A DNA stretch of 55,126 bases, from the NCBI GenBank assembly GCA_002842495.1, contig PHDB01000020.1, positions 1 to 55,126 of the forward strand. The letters run 5' to 3'. How positions within the stretch are numbered: position 1 is the first letter of the stretch; the number at the start of each line of letters is the position of its first letter. Of this stretch, positions 42,817 to 51,837 are shown piece after piece. A model generated the notes under the pieces. That model searched no databases and was not told the DNA's origin. It saw only the letters and a program-made list of their open reading frames with translations. A program made the translations under genes and the position numbers. The DNA is from Bacteroidetes bacterium HGW-Bacteroidetes-6. Lineage in GTDB: Bacteria; Bacteroidota; Bacteroidia; Bacteroidales; DTU049.

Positions 42817-43275
42817 ATGAAGAAAATTATTCTTGCGGCGGGCTGTTTTTGGTCGGTTCAATTCAAACTGAGCAAGCTCGAAGGTGTTGTAGAAACCCGT
42901 GCAGTATATGCCGGCGGCGAAGTACCCGATGCTTCGTACGAAAATGTATGCTCAGGGCAGTCGGGACATGCCGAGGCCGTTTTGGTTAATTACAATGCTG
43001 AATTGCTGCCAACGGAAAAGTTGCTCGAATTCTTTTTCTCTATTCACGATGCAACACAGCTCAACAGACAAGGACCCGATATGGGAGAACAATATCGCTC
43101 TGCCATTTTTTACTTCGATGAATCGCAGCACGAAACTGCACTTCGGTTGATAGAGAAGTTGTCGGTTTTGCCCAAACATAAAAAAGAACCCATTGTTACA
43201 CAATTATTACCGGCTCCTCTTTTTTCGAATGCCGAAGAATATCATCAGGATTATTATAAAAAGAAAGGTTTTTAG
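42817..43275 (+). CDS. msrA: Peptide methionine-S-sulfoxide reductase
   Basis: Cytoplasmic repair enzyme that reduces methionine-S-sulfoxide with thioredoxin. The 152 residues are near the short end of the family. The catalytic Cys10 is in A-A-G-C-F-W-S-V-Q; most family members have G-C-F-W-G-V-E, so Ser13 and Gln15 are small departures in the active-site motif (the usual Glu assists catalysis). D-A-S-Y-E-N-V-C-S-G-Q-S-G-H-A-E-A-V and G-P-D-M-G-E-Q-Y-R-S are typical, with the C-terminal A-E-E-Y-H-Q-D-Y. The gene is monocistronic, with a TAATTTTA near 42804 as a weak promoter candidate. Confidence 0.92.
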   Translation: MKKIILAAGCFWSVQFKLSKLEGVVETRAVYAGGEVPDASYENVCSGQSGHAEAVLVNYNAELLPTEKLLEFFFSIHDATQLNRQGPDMGEQYRSAIFYFDESQHETALRLIEKLSVLPKHKKEPIVTQLLPAPLFSNAEEYHQDYYKKKGF

Positions 43276-43287
43276 CGATGGTAGCGG

Positions 43288-44175
43288 CTAGGCTTTTTTC
43301 AGAATAATGGTTCCGCAAATTGAGTAGATGTTTGATTCCGGGTGCAAAATTTCAAATATGTCCTTATCCAAAAATTGTTCGATAAACGGAAGCCGGGGTG
43401 CGTAATGAAACCTTCCGCCGGGTTTAAGCGAAGCCAGTATCTGCATGTATTTTTGAGCGTACTCAATGTATTTTCCATCTTCGCGCAGATGATGATGGTG
43501 AAAATGGTTCGAAAATCCCAGATTGCTGATTATACATCCCCATTTTTCAACACCATAGTTGTATTCGAGCCAATCGGTCCGTTGATAGTTTTCGCCTTCA
43601 GGTGCAAATCTGTCGATGCCAAACGTGTCAAACCCTTTTTGGGTAAAAAATGAAACCATATTTCCCGTTGGGCCACAGCCAATATCGAGAACAGGTGTTT
43701 GAATAGTTTCAATGCCGATATCGAGTATACTCAGCTGAAGCTCGGCCGAATATTCCGACGAAACGACTGTTTCGGCCATGGCCTCGTTGGGGGGATATAT
43801 TTTTTTCGCTATCGGATTGGTTTGCTGCAACCATTCGCGCAGATTTTTGTAATGATTGGCTGCAATTTCTCCGGAGTTACTTCGCTTGAGGTTCATTTCG
43901 TCGAACAAGTCCGAATATAGTTTGCGCAACAAGGAAATGGCATTGCTGTTGAATTCGTAATACTGGTTGACCCGGCAAAATTCTTCCAAAGCTTTATCGG
44001 TTGTATAGCTCACCAATATTTCTTTATCGCTTTTGCTGATATTTCCCATTTCGGCAATCATCCGGGTGGTTTCCTCTATAAAAGCCATTGGATTTTCGTT
44101 GCCTTCGTACAGCAGATTTTTTCCACGATTAGCATCTATTTGCTGATCGATATTTTTTTTAATTTTTTCTTCCAT
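43288..44175 (-). CDS. SAM-dependent methyltransferase, class I
   Basis: A 295-residue protein from the ATG at 44175 (a TTG two codons upstream is less likely). The first about 155 residues are helical and of unknown role. The methyltransferase fold begins with V-L-D-I-G-C-G-P-T-G-N-M-V (SAM motif I), then T-F-G-I-D-R-F-A (motif II), and C-I-I-S-N-L-G-F-S-N-H with a run of histidines (H-F-H-H-H-H-L) that may bind metal. The substrate is unknown. It starts 13 bases after the stop codon of the secreted beta-helix protein and may be co-transcribed with it. Confidence 0.85.
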   Translation of the reverse strand: MEEKIKKNIDQQIDANRGKNLLYEGNENPMAFIEETTRMIAEMGNISKSDKEILVSYTTDKALEEFCRVNQYYEFNSNAISLLRKLYSDLFDEMNLKRSNSGEIAANHYKNLREWLQQTNPIAKKIYPPNEAMAETVVSSEYSAELQLSILDIGIETIQTPVLDIGCGPTGNMVSFFTQKGFDTFGIDRFAPEGENYQRTDWLEYNYGVEKWGCIISNLGFSNHFHHHHLREDGKYIEYAQKYMQILASLKPGGRFHYAPRLPFIEQFLDKDIFEILHPESNIYSICGTIILKKA

Positions 44176-44188
44176 CAACAAAATCGGA

Positions 44189-46963
44189 TTATTGTGCAGT
44201 CACACTAAATTGGATGGTTTGACTTCCGCCGTTTTGATCTGATATTTTTGCTATATACAGACCCGGATTGAGCGCTGTTCCAAATACCCAGTCAATCGAT
44301 TTGCTGTTGATATCCTGTAGCCCATAAACCCGTTGTCCGTCGGTAGAAAATACTTCCAAATGTTGAATATTGCCCGAATAGCTTTCGATACGGATTCTGT
44401 CGGCACAGGGATTTGGGAAAAGTGCCATTTGGATTGCTTGGCTTTCGTCGATTGAAGCAATTACCGTATAGTTTTCGCTGAATTCGGATGTGCTGCCGTA
44501 AACACTTGTTGCCGTCGAAGTCAGTAACATGCCATCGCTGACACCCGGGCCATAAAACATCCAGTTGCCTGCGGCATCGCAATACGTTCGGCCCAGATAA
44601 ATCTGACCTTCACCATGATTGACTGTTGAGTCGGGTACGGCTACAAACAATTCTACAATTACATTTTCGGGTGTTTCCGTATCGAGTATTCCGTACACCC
44701 AGGTCATGCCGTTCGAAGCATTGTAGGCTGCATGTGTGATGACCGGATAGTTCATCAGCTCATTGGGGCCACTGTCGGTGTCGCCTGCATCGTTTGCATT
44801 GGGCCCTTCGGGGAAAATATCGATGCCCATCAGACTGTTTTCGTACAGGCTGTTTCCCGAAAGGGTGTTGTACAGCGTGTTGTTGTCTTTCACTGCAATT
44901 CCGCAGGAGTCGTGGTAGGCGATCGCATTTCCGAGACCATCGCCACCGATCTGATTGTGGGAACTTCCGTTCCAGAGTACCACACCGACGGTTCCGTTTC
45001 CGATGGCTGCGATGCTGTCGGCGCCAGGGCCGATGTAGTTCCGTGTGATAATATTGCTGTCGGCATTTTCAAACAGCAGGATGCCGTAATGCAGGTTGCC
45101 GGAGATCACATTGGAATCCACGGTGTTCTGTGAACATTCGGAAATGATGCTTAGTCCGTACAGGTTCGGCCGGGCCAGTAATCCGCTGATGTCGGTGCCG
45201 ATATAGTTGCCGCGTATGGTGTTGAAACGGGTTCCGATGTCGGCAATCTCGATTCCTCCAAAGCGATTGCCCGAAATGATGTTGCGTTCGGCTACCGTTG
45301 AACCGCCGATCAGGTTGTATTTGGTTCCGCCGCCGATCAGAATACCGGCATCGTTAGGTACAGTATCGGTTCCTGCTGCATTCAGTCCTACAATATTGCC
45401 AGAGAAAGTATTGTAGTAGGTTCCTGTGGTCACAATGAATATCCCGTAGCTGTAGTTGCCGCTAAGAACGTTTCGGAGAATGGGATTGTGATTCGAACCC
45501 CCGTCAACACAAATTCCGGTGGCGTTGGGTAAAGCGTTGTTTCCAGTTGCGTCAACACCGATATAGTTGCCAATAACAGGATTGTAACTGCAATTGCCGT
45601 AGTACACCATTCCGTAAACACGGTTTCCCGAAATCACATTGCGTTCGGCGGCAGTGTATCCGCCAAGTGTATTGTTTTTCGATACGGTGTTAAATTCGAT
45701 GCCGTTGCTTTGCAGCAAGGTGTCGTTGCTGATTTTAAAAGCAGCAAGTCCGGTTGAGTCGGGACCAAAAAAGTTGTTTACCAGCAGATTGCTGTCCGAC
45801 GATTCGATATAAACACCCATTTCGTAATTTCCGGAAATGATATTCCGTTCAGCCATTCCTGTTCCGCCAATAAAATTGTGATTGGCATTGCTGGTAATGG
45901 TAATGCCTGCATAGTTCGAAAGAGGCAGCACTCCGCTGATATCGGCACCGATAAAATTTCCTTTAATGTAATTGTTGCGCGTACCGGTTCCATTCAGCAC
46001 GATGCCGGAGCCGCTGTTGCCCGAAATAATATTGCGGTGTTTGTAAGAACTGCCACCAATGGTTGTATTGCTTGCATACGAAAGGATGATTCCGGTTTCG
46101 TTGGGCAGGCTGTCGGTTCCATCAATATTGGATCCTATGCGGTTCCCGAATATCTGATTGTTGGTGCTGGGTAGTCCGTCTATCACAATTCCGGCCGTTG
46201 TGTTTCCGGAAATAAGATTGAATTCACCCGTTGTTGTGCTGCCGATGGTGTTCGACGATGCATCTTGCAGGGCAACTCCGAAATTGTTGGGAATGGCGGT
46301 CGTTCCCAGGCTGTCGGTTCCGATACGGTTTTTTTTGATGGTATTGCCTGTAGAACCTGTAATGGCAATACCCGAAATAATATTTCCCGAAATAATGTTT
46401 CCCGAAATGGTATTGCCCGATGCGCCATTGGTAATAGCAATTCCATACTGATTGGGGAGGGAAGCAGCTGCAGTTGCCGAATAATTGGTTCCTATATAAT
46501 TTTGCGATATGGTATTTCCCGTAGCCGTGGAATTGTATATCATAATGCCGTAGTTGAAGCCCTGGATGATAAAGCCTTTCACGCTGTTGCCGGGCGAAAC
46601 AAGCATGATAGGATAATCGTAGGTGCCGCTTCCTTTTTTTAATACAATCTCGTAGCCGGCAGGATTTGTGTTTCCTTGATTTGTTTGCTGACTTGTTGCA
46701 TCAATGTTGATGTAGCCGGTAGTGATCATTGGCAGGGTGCTCAGCAAAGTAATTGTCCATGTGCCTGTGCCCGCATCGTAGTTGAGATCGCTTGTCGGAA
46801 TATTGAAATAAATATTATCGGCTCCAATGGCGCCGTTGGCGGAGTTGATTGCCTCGCGCAGCGAACCGGCGCCGCTGTCGTTGGTGTTGGTAACCGTGTA
46901 GTTTGTGGCCTGCATTTCAGAAGCCAGCGCAAAAAATACGGCGACAAGAAATACTATTCTCAT
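44189..46963 (-). CDS. Large secreted right-handed beta-helix protein with T9SS type A sorting domain
   Basis: A 924-residue protein with a signal peptide (about 1-19, M-Q-A-T). The N-terminal segment N-T-N-D-S-G-A-G-S-L-R-E-A-I is the classic start of secreted beta-helix proteins. About ten NosD-like turns follow, each with variants of E-R-N-I-I-S-G-N and N-x-I-G-T-D-x-x-G. The C-terminus (A-L-F-P-N-P-C-A-D-R-I-R-I, then L-E-V-F-S-T-D-G and a final Y-I-A-K-I-S) is a type A sorting domain for the type IX secretion system, so it should be exported to the surface or released. Such proteins may bind or cleave polysaccharide; no catalytic residues are obvious. Confidence 0.9.
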   Translation of the reverse strand: MRIVFLVAVFFALASEMQATNYTVTNTNDSGAGSLREAINSANGAIGADNIYFNIPTSDLNYDAGTGTWTITLLSTLPMITTGYINIDATSQQTNQGNTNPAGYEIVLKKGSGTYDYPIMLVSPGNSVKGFIIQGFNYGIMIYNSTATGNTISQNYIGTNYSATAAASLPNQYGIAITNGASGNTISGNIISGNIISGIAITGSTGNTIKKNRIGTDSLGTTAIPNNFGVALQDASSNTIGSTTTGEFNLISGNTTAGIVIDGLPSTNNQIFGNRIGSNIDGTDSLPNETGIILSYASNTTIGGSSYKHRNIISGNSGSGIVLNGTGTRNNYIKGNFIGADISGVLPLSNYAGITITSNANHNFIGGTGMAERNIISGNYEMGVYIESSDSNLLVNNFFGPDSTGLAAFKISNDTLLQSNGIEFNTVSKNNTLGGYTAAERNVISGNRVYGMVYYGNCSYNPVIGNYIGVDATGNNALPNATGICVDGGSNHNPILRNVLSGNYSYGIFIVTTGTYYNTFSGNIVGLNAAGTDTVPNDAGILIGGGTKYNLIGGSTVAERNIISGNRFGGIEIADIGTRFNTIRGNYIGTDISGLLARPNLYGLSIISECSQNTVDSNVISGNLHYGILLFENADSNIITRNYIGPGADSIAAIGNGTVGVVLWNGSSHNQIGGDGLGNAIAYHDSCGIAVKDNNTLYNTLSGNSLYENSLMGIDIFPEGPNANDAGDTDSGPNELMNYPVITHAAYNASNGMTWVYGILDTETPENVIVELFVAVPDSTVNHGEGQIYLGRTYCDAAGNWMFYGPGVSDGMLLTSTATSVYGSTSEFSENYTVIASIDESQAIQMALFPNPCADRIRIESYSGNIQHLEVFSTDGQRVYGLQDINSKSIDWVFGTALNPGLYIAKISDQNGGSQTIQFSVTAQ

Positions 46964-46969
46964 GGTGGA

Positions 46970-47030
46970 TGGAATTTTTTGGCAAGGTAGGGAATTTTTT
47001 GGTTGGAGTGATACTTTCGCCGCAGGGAAG
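46970..47030. repeat. Intergenic repeat copy 1 (related to 54378-54432)
   Basis: The segment with GGCAAGGTAGGGAATTTTTT and GGAGTGATACTTTCGCCGC resembles 54378-54432. A shorter related piece (GGAACTTTTGGTTGGAG) occurs near 47422. It lies just upstream of the beta-helix gene. Confidence 0.55.
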
Positions 47031-47123
47031 TATAAAACGAAAAGCTCCCTTCCCTTCGTCTGCGCTCAGGACAAGCTCGCTGCTAATGACAAACATTCGT
47101 AATGTGTAGAAATACAGACAAAT

Positions 47124-47170
47124 AAAAAACACAGCCGCATTTCGACAAGCTCAATGTGACTGTGTTTTTT
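47124..47170. repeat. Inverted repeat, terminator-like
   Basis: AAAAAACACAG (47124-47134) and CTGTGTTTTTT (47160-47170) form a perfect 11-bp stem around a CGACAAGCTCA-type repeat common in Bacteroidota intergenic DNA. No gene is visible in 46964-47454. Confidence 0.7.
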
Positions 47171-47314
47171 GTCAATTTTTTCAGGTTGCAAAACGTGTTT
47201 TGCTGGTGGTCTCAGGGTGACTTTTCGTTTTTTTTGTTTTTTAGGTTGTGAAAGGGCTCTTTTTCGGGAGGCTCAGCCCGGCATTGCGGCGGAGCATTCA
47301 TCCCGCAGCCGCTA

Positions 47315-47328
47315 CCGATAGCTATCGG
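47315..47328. repeat. Perfect palindrome CCGATAGCTATCGG
   Basis: A 14-base perfect palindrome followed by a CGACAGGCTCAGTGTGACTG repeat, both frequent types of intergenic repeat in this phylum. Confidence 0.6.
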
Positions 47329-47454
47329 CATCGACAGGCTCAGTGTGACTGCGGAATCCGGCAACTGCGGAGGGAAAGAAATACGCAAACCCGTCGCAGA
47401 TCGGAATCTACGGCGAAGAGAGGAACTTTTGGTTGGAGGGATATTTCTGCTGGT

Positions 47455-47590
47455 CAACGTTGAGTGTATGCAGCGTACGGGAGTTCGTGAGAGTTATACT
47501 ATCCCGATTACCGCTCCTGCCAGCGGGCTTTGAATCTGCGGATTGTTCTGAAGCCCGCATGATGCAAACCCGATATTGGCACACGTTATG
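47455..47590. repeat. Palindromic element bracketed by AACGTT...ACGTTAT downstream of the QueG-like gene
   Basis: Left end AACGTT near 47457, right end ACGTTAT (47583-47589), which includes the stop codon of the QueG-like gene. An inner perfect 8-bp stem pairs GCGGGCTT (47523-47530) with AAGCCCGC (47551-47558). The end bases and position 3' of a gene match the elements at 1350-1428 and 48476-48605. Confidence 0.45.
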
Positions 47591-48290
47591 TATTTTGTTT
47601 TCTGTTCTTTAATCCCAATGTTAAAGGGCAGTTTTTCCGGCAATGGTAACACTTTTTCAAAACATATCCCTTTTCATTACGATAATTCGATAACGGACGA
47701 CAAAGCTTCTGATTTATGGTAGTCCCATCTAAAGCTTTTGCCGGACAGGTATCTATGCAAATTCTGCAATTATCGGGACAAGTTTTGTACCCGGCAAGTG
47801 GAGTTGGTTCAATTTCAGAATCGGTAAGCAATGCACCAATCTGGATCATGTTGCCGAATTGCTCATTCACCAGTAAATTGTTTCTGCCGATTATTCCTAA
47901 TCCGGCCAGGTAGCCGGTATGCCTTAATGAAAGAATCGCCCGGCCTGTTTTATTTTCTTCGTCCCAATATTCATAAGGGTCATCCGTCGGAATGATTACA
48001 TTTTTAATTCCGATCATTTCAAGTTCCGATGAAATATGGAAAGTCATTAAGTCAACGGCTTGCATTGCCAGGGTATTGATATGTGTAAATGGCACACAAC
48101 TTTCAGCATACAATGTTTCAGACGGAATCCGTTTCGCAAAAACGATGACCGATTTGGTTTTTTGATAAATATCCGTAGGATGAAATCCTTCAGGTGCATC
48201 ATCAAATCTATCAATGGGAGCAATTCCAAATAAATCGGCCCCGTTTTTAATCACGATTTGTTTTATTGTATTTTGATCAATCGCTGTCAT
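47586..48290 (-). CDS. Epoxyqueuosine-reductase-like iron-sulfur protein
   Basis: A 234-residue cytoplasmic protein related to QueG but shorter than true epoxyqueuosine reductases (roughly 310-380 residues). The N-terminal part has the QueG-like fold (G-A-D-L-F-G-I-A-P, V-I-V-F-A-K-R-I-P, and G-L-G-I-I-G-R-N-N-L-L). The C-terminus binds two 4Fe-4S clusters: C-P-D-N-C-R-I-C-I-D-T-C-P and C-Y-H-C-R-K-N-C-P. It may be a redox protein that acts on a corrinoid or other cofactor. Its first 18 codons and upstream region are partly duplicated at 54179-54375. The 3' end lies in the palindromic element at 47455-47590. Confidence 0.82.
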   Translation of the reverse strand: MTAIDQNTIKQIVIKNGADLFGIAPIDRFDDAPEGFHPTDIYQKTKSVIVFAKRIPSETLYAESCVPFTHINTLAMQAVDLMTFHISSELEMIGIKNVIIPTDDPYEYWDEENKTGRAILSLRHTGYLAGLGIIGRNNLLVNEQFGNMIQIGALLTDSEIEPTPLAGYKTCPDNCRICIDTCPAKALDGTTINQKLCRPLSNYRNEKGYVLKKCYHCRKNCPLTLGLKNRKQNT

Positions 48291-48450
48291 ACGTTCTTTT
48301 TATGTGTGCTAATCCGTTTACAGATACAACTCAATCCCCGAAAGGTGCATATCCTCCCCAATCGGAATGTTGGGGGATTGTGACTTTCTCCCTGCTAAAT
48401 TAAGATTTTTTTGCCCGACGGAAAAATTATTGGTGCTGTGGAGCAGGGGT
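48238..48450. repeat. Direct duplication, copy A (5' end and upstream region of the QueG-like gene)
   Basis: Bases 48238-48290 match 54179-54231 at 51 of 53 positions, and 48353-48450 match 54258-54375 apart from a roughly 20-base insertion in copy B and scattered changes. The shared blocks include CTGCTAAATTAA and TTTGCCCGACGGAAAAA. Between the two copies lies the whole STAND operon and the DUF4156-like gene. The rest of 48291-48475 has no supported gene. Confidence 0.9.
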
Positions 48451-48475
48451 GTGTTTTGCGATATGGATTGTTCTG

Positions 48476-48605
48476 TGTAACGGTAAATTGTATGAGTAGT
48501 GGCAGATTGCGTAGTAGTTTCCTGTCAAACCGCTGCGCAGTTTGAGCGGGCTACAAACCTTGACATTTATTACTAACTCTGCCATTACTTATACAAAATG
48601 TTACA
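48476..48605. repeat. Long nested palindrome downstream of the STAND operon (attC-like?)
   Basis: Three nested stems. Outermost: TGTAAC (48476-48481) with GTTACA (48600-48605). Main: 19 bp pairing 48488-48506 with 48578-48596, fully paired if two G-T wobbles are allowed on the plus strand. Innermost: TCAAAC (48525-48530) with GTTTGA (48540-48545). Unequal spacers (6 and 3 bases) separate the outer and main stems. The 17-base core arms differ at only two positions. It lies 12 bases after the STAND stop codon (48618). Confidence 0.7.
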
Positions 48606-48617
48606 AGCTGCCCTGTT

Positions 48618-51600
48618 TTATTCATTAAGATTAATTTTATCAATATTTATCTCAAATCTTGACTTGTTTGTGTCATTTTTTAATTCAATATTGGTGTAAT
48701 CAAATAGTCTTGCTACAGAGTTTAAAATATATCTCCTTTGTAAACCATCTTCGTGAACTTCTGAATGATAAAAGTGACTTTTGATACCCATAATAGTTGT
48801 CACAAAGAAGTATAATGATGCTTTGTTCTCTGGATACGTATTAAGATTACAATTGCTTTCATAGTCTGGATTTACAACAATCATTTCATGAATGTCATAG
48901 CCGTTCTTTCTCAAATGTAATGTTTGTATGTGTTCTTGAAATAGAGGTTCTTTATCAGCAAGATATGAACCAATTGCTTTCTTCATTTCTTTTGAATAAG
49001 AAGATAGCCAAATAGTACAAGACTTTCCAAGAAATGGTTCGTTTTCAAGTATAAGGTCATATTGCTCATGCAGAATCAGAATCAATGCTGTTGCAAGTTT
49101 ATTGCAAACTATTTCATCAGTAAAAGTGTGAATTTCTAAATTGATTTTACCAGCAATTGAAGTAACAAATATTTTTTCATCGTTAATTTCTCTATAAGAA
49201 AACAAAGGCAATTTTTCTTGAAGTGAATTGTTAATAACATCTAAATCACCCTGATTTAATAATGCACCTGATTGTTCAATAGCAATACCTAAGATACTGT
49301 AAGAAAACTTCGACTTGCCAATATTCTTAATTATTAAATCAAGTGTCTTTTTAAATATTGTACTGCCTTTAGCTCCATCTAATCCGTTGCAATAACTGGC
49401 AAAGGACAAAATCTGTTTAATTATGTTTATGCTATTTTTATCATTTGTAAAATAGTTTTTAAACAATTTTTCAAAGTTCGAAATAACTGTTTCTTCGCTA
49501 GTATTGTCTAAAATTAAACTTACTACTTCTTCAACATTAATTTTTCTTGCGGTGTTTTCAAGTAACTTGTTTATTAATTTATTGGCTTTTTCATTTTTGC
49601 CACCATTTCGATAGATTTCTATTGCCTTTGAAATATTATATTGGTAGGATTCAGAAAAATGCTCAATCTTTCCATAGAATTCCGCACTTTCGACTAATGC
49701 ATCAGCTGCTTTTAATGGTTCATCCATTAACAATAAAGTATCTGATTTCTCCCTTAAAGCATTAGCAGTACCATAGTAGTAATTTAATTCTTTGCTGTTT
49801 TTAATTGATTTGTCTGCGAACTCAATACTTAAATCAAAATTTCCCGAATCTCTATGAATGCTTGATAATATCCAATAGATTCTTCCTTCATCCTTTTTTA
49901 GGTTATATTCTTTCGATTTAATTAATGCTTCATCGTAAATTTTTTTTGCTCCTTCAATATCACCATCATCCCTTAAAATATTTCCAAAATTTATAAGATT
50001 GAGAACTGCTTTGTCCTTCATGTCGTATTGCTGACAAAGTTCTATTGCCCTGTTGCTAAACTCTTTTGCTTTTGGATAATCCTTTTTCTCTCTGTAGATA
50101 CTTGCCAATGCATTTAAAACAATCACTTCAATTGAGAACTCAGAAGATTGTCTAGTAATCTCTAATAACCGTAATCCATATTTCTCTGCTTCATCTTTAT
50201 ATTCGCTAATCTGTGCCAAACAGGATACTAAGTTTACCAAACTATTTTTCATCCCTTCGGCTTCATCTTGCTCTTCAAAAATTTCGAATGCTTCTTTACA
50301 TGCTATGGCACCCTTTTCAAATTCAGATAAATCGACATATATTTTGGAAAGATTAACAAGTAAGGGAGCTTTAAAATCTTTGTCGTCCTCTTTGATATTT
50401 GCAAATACTTTGTCAGCTATTTTAGTGGCTTCAGGTACCTTTCCATGTTCAATAAGATTCATTGCCTTAAACATTAGTGCAGCACTGTAGAATTTTTTAT
50501 TTTTTGCTGTTTTTAAATGTTCTAATGACTTGTCAATGCAAATAGTCGCTTCATCTTTATTGCCTAATAAATGATGTACATTGCATAAATGATAATACAA
50601 ATATCCTTTATCAAGGTCTTTGTCTGAAGTTTTAAGCTTTGTGTTTAATACTTTTAGTGCAAAATTTAATTCTCCCCAGCTAACAAGACTTGGGAATACA
50701 TCAAATAAATACCTATCAATTTTACTTGGTGAAATATCAATGAGTAAATAAGTTGCTTGGATTATTTCTTCTTTTGCTAAATAATATTCCCCAAGCTTTT
50801 CTTTATAGGAATTTAGCAACCCCTTACTATCAAGTTTTTCAAGAATAAATTCTTTAAAAGAAGGATGGAATAATTCTAACAACCCTTCATAGTTTTTGAT
50901 TAAGGCAGATAAATCATCAACATCTTTTGACAATTCAATAATTGATTCATATTTCATTACTTCCGCAAGTTCTGCAAGATTAACATTGAAATACGGAATT
51001 GATATTAATGTAAGTATCTCTTGTTGGCGTGTACTTAATCCTCCCCAAATGGAGTTTTGATATTGAATCAAATCTTCAGGAAGTGGGGAAATTTGAAATT
51101 GTGAGAAATAGTACAAGTAAAGCGGATTGCCTCTTGATGCTTTAAAAAGATTATTAAACTCTAACTTGTGTAAAGAAATCCCTTGTGATTCTAAAAAAAG
51201 CTTTACTTCATTCTCGGAAAATGGCGAACAAGGATAAAATGTAACATCTGTTCTTTCAAACAGATATTTGTTTCTGGAAGCAAAAAGAAAGAATGAGCCG
51301 AATTTTTCTAGTGAAATTATTTTACTGACAGTTTCTTTATCATGTTCGCAATCATCAATAATGAAACAATGCTTTGACTTTTGCAAACTTGTTTGCAACC
51401 ATTCACATGCTTCATCAACGTCTTTTATTTCTATCAAATCATCACCATTTGATAGGCGAATCTTGTTTAACAAGTATGAAAGAACTGAAATAGGTGATTT
51501 GCTCTTAACTGAAATGTAGATAAGATTTTCAAGTCGTTTTGAAAGCTGAAACAAAGTAGTTGTTTTGCCAAGCCCTGGTTCACCATGTAGAATTAATTGT

Positions 51601-51830
51601 CGATGTTCGCCCAGTAGTTTTTCAATTTCTTCTAATTCCAAGTTTCTTTCGATTAATTTTCTCTCGGAAAACTCTTTAGTCAATATTTCAAAATAAGAAA
51701 TAGAATTAATTTCTTTAAGCTTTTCTTGCTTATTCTGATTCAATAAAGCAACAACCTCTGGAGAATTATGCAAGTGCATATTTCCAGCAACATTATAAAT
51801 TGTTTCTGCGTTTTGACTTTCAATTTTCAT
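48618..51830 (-). CDS. STAND/NLR-like NTPase with N-terminal amyloid-type motif and TPR domain
   Basis: The protein has 1070 residues from the ATG at 51830, seven bases after the upstream gene; a longer frame from 51947 overlaps that gene and was rejected. Residues 6-17 read QNAETIYNVAGN, matching the C-terminal motif of the upstream protein. The NTPase domain has Walker A G-E-P-G-L-G-K-T (83-90), Walker B C-F-I-I-D-D (155-160) and sensor-type F-A-S-R-N (183-187), followed by a winged-helix-like part and many TPR helices (about 400-790). A C-terminal domain of about 240 residues is of unknown family and may sense the trigger. This is the architecture of a bacterial NLR that, on activation, templates its partner through the shared motif. 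Gene AT-rich, inserted locus. Confidence 0.85.
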   Translation of the reverse strand: MKIESQNAETIYNVAGNMHLHNSPEVVALLNQNKQEKLKEINSISYFEILTKEFSERKLIERNLELEEIEKLLGEHRQLILHGEPGLGKTTTLFQLSKRLENLIYISVKSKSPISVLSYLLNKIRLSNGDDLIEIKDVDEACEWLQTSLQKSKHCFIIDDCEHDKETVSKIISLEKFGSFFLFASRNKYLFERTDVTFYPCSPFSENEVKLFLESQGISLHKLEFNNLFKASRGNPLYLYYFSQFQISPLPEDLIQYQNSIWGGLSTRQQEILTLISIPYFNVNLAELAEVMKYESIIELSKDVDDLSALIKNYEGLLELFHPSFKEFILEKLDSKGLLNSYKEKLGEYYLAKEEIIQATYLLIDISPSKIDRYLFDVFPSLVSWGELNFALKVLNTKLKTSDKDLDKGYLYYHLCNVHHLLGNKDEATICIDKSLEHLKTAKNKKFYSAALMFKAMNLIEHGKVPEATKIADKVFANIKEDDKDFKAPLLVNLSKIYVDLSEFEKGAIACKEAFEIFEEQDEAEGMKNSLVNLVSCLAQISEYKDEAEKYGLRLLEITRQSSEFSIEVIVLNALASIYREKKDYPKAKEFSNRAIELCQQYDMKDKAVLNLINFGNILRDDGDIEGAKKIYDEALIKSKEYNLKKDEGRIYWILSSIHRDSGNFDLSIEFADKSIKNSKELNYYYGTANALREKSDTLLLMDEPLKAADALVESAEFYGKIEHFSESYQYNISKAIEIYRNGGKNEKANKLINKLLENTARKINVEEVVSLILDNTSEETVISNFEKLFKNYFTNDKNSINIIKQILSFASYCNGLDGAKGSTIFKKTLDLIIKNIGKSKFSYSILGIAIEQSGALLNQGDLDVINNSLQEKLPLFSYREINDEKIFVTSIAGKINLEIHTFTDEIVCNKLATALILILHEQYDLILENEPFLGKSCTIWLSSYSKEMKKAIGSYLADKEPLFQEHIQTLHLRKNGYDIHEMIVVNPDYESNCNLNTYPENKASLYFFVTTIMGIKSHFYHSEVHEDGLQRRYILNSVARLFDYTNIELKNDTNKSRFEINIDKINLNE

Positions 51831-51837
51831 ATATCCA

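Noticed and set aside
44189-46963. Repeated blocks in the beta-helix gene as a CRISPR or satellite array
   Set aside because: The repeats are coding, degenerate and in frame, and explain the beta-helix turns.
47248-47533. Arg-rich plus-strand frames among the intergenic repeats
   Set aside because: They run through palindromic repeat DNA and have no credible protein features.
48476-48605. Palindrome as an ordinary intrinsic terminator
   Set aside because: It lacks a T-run, is far longer than a terminator, and has unequal nested spacers.
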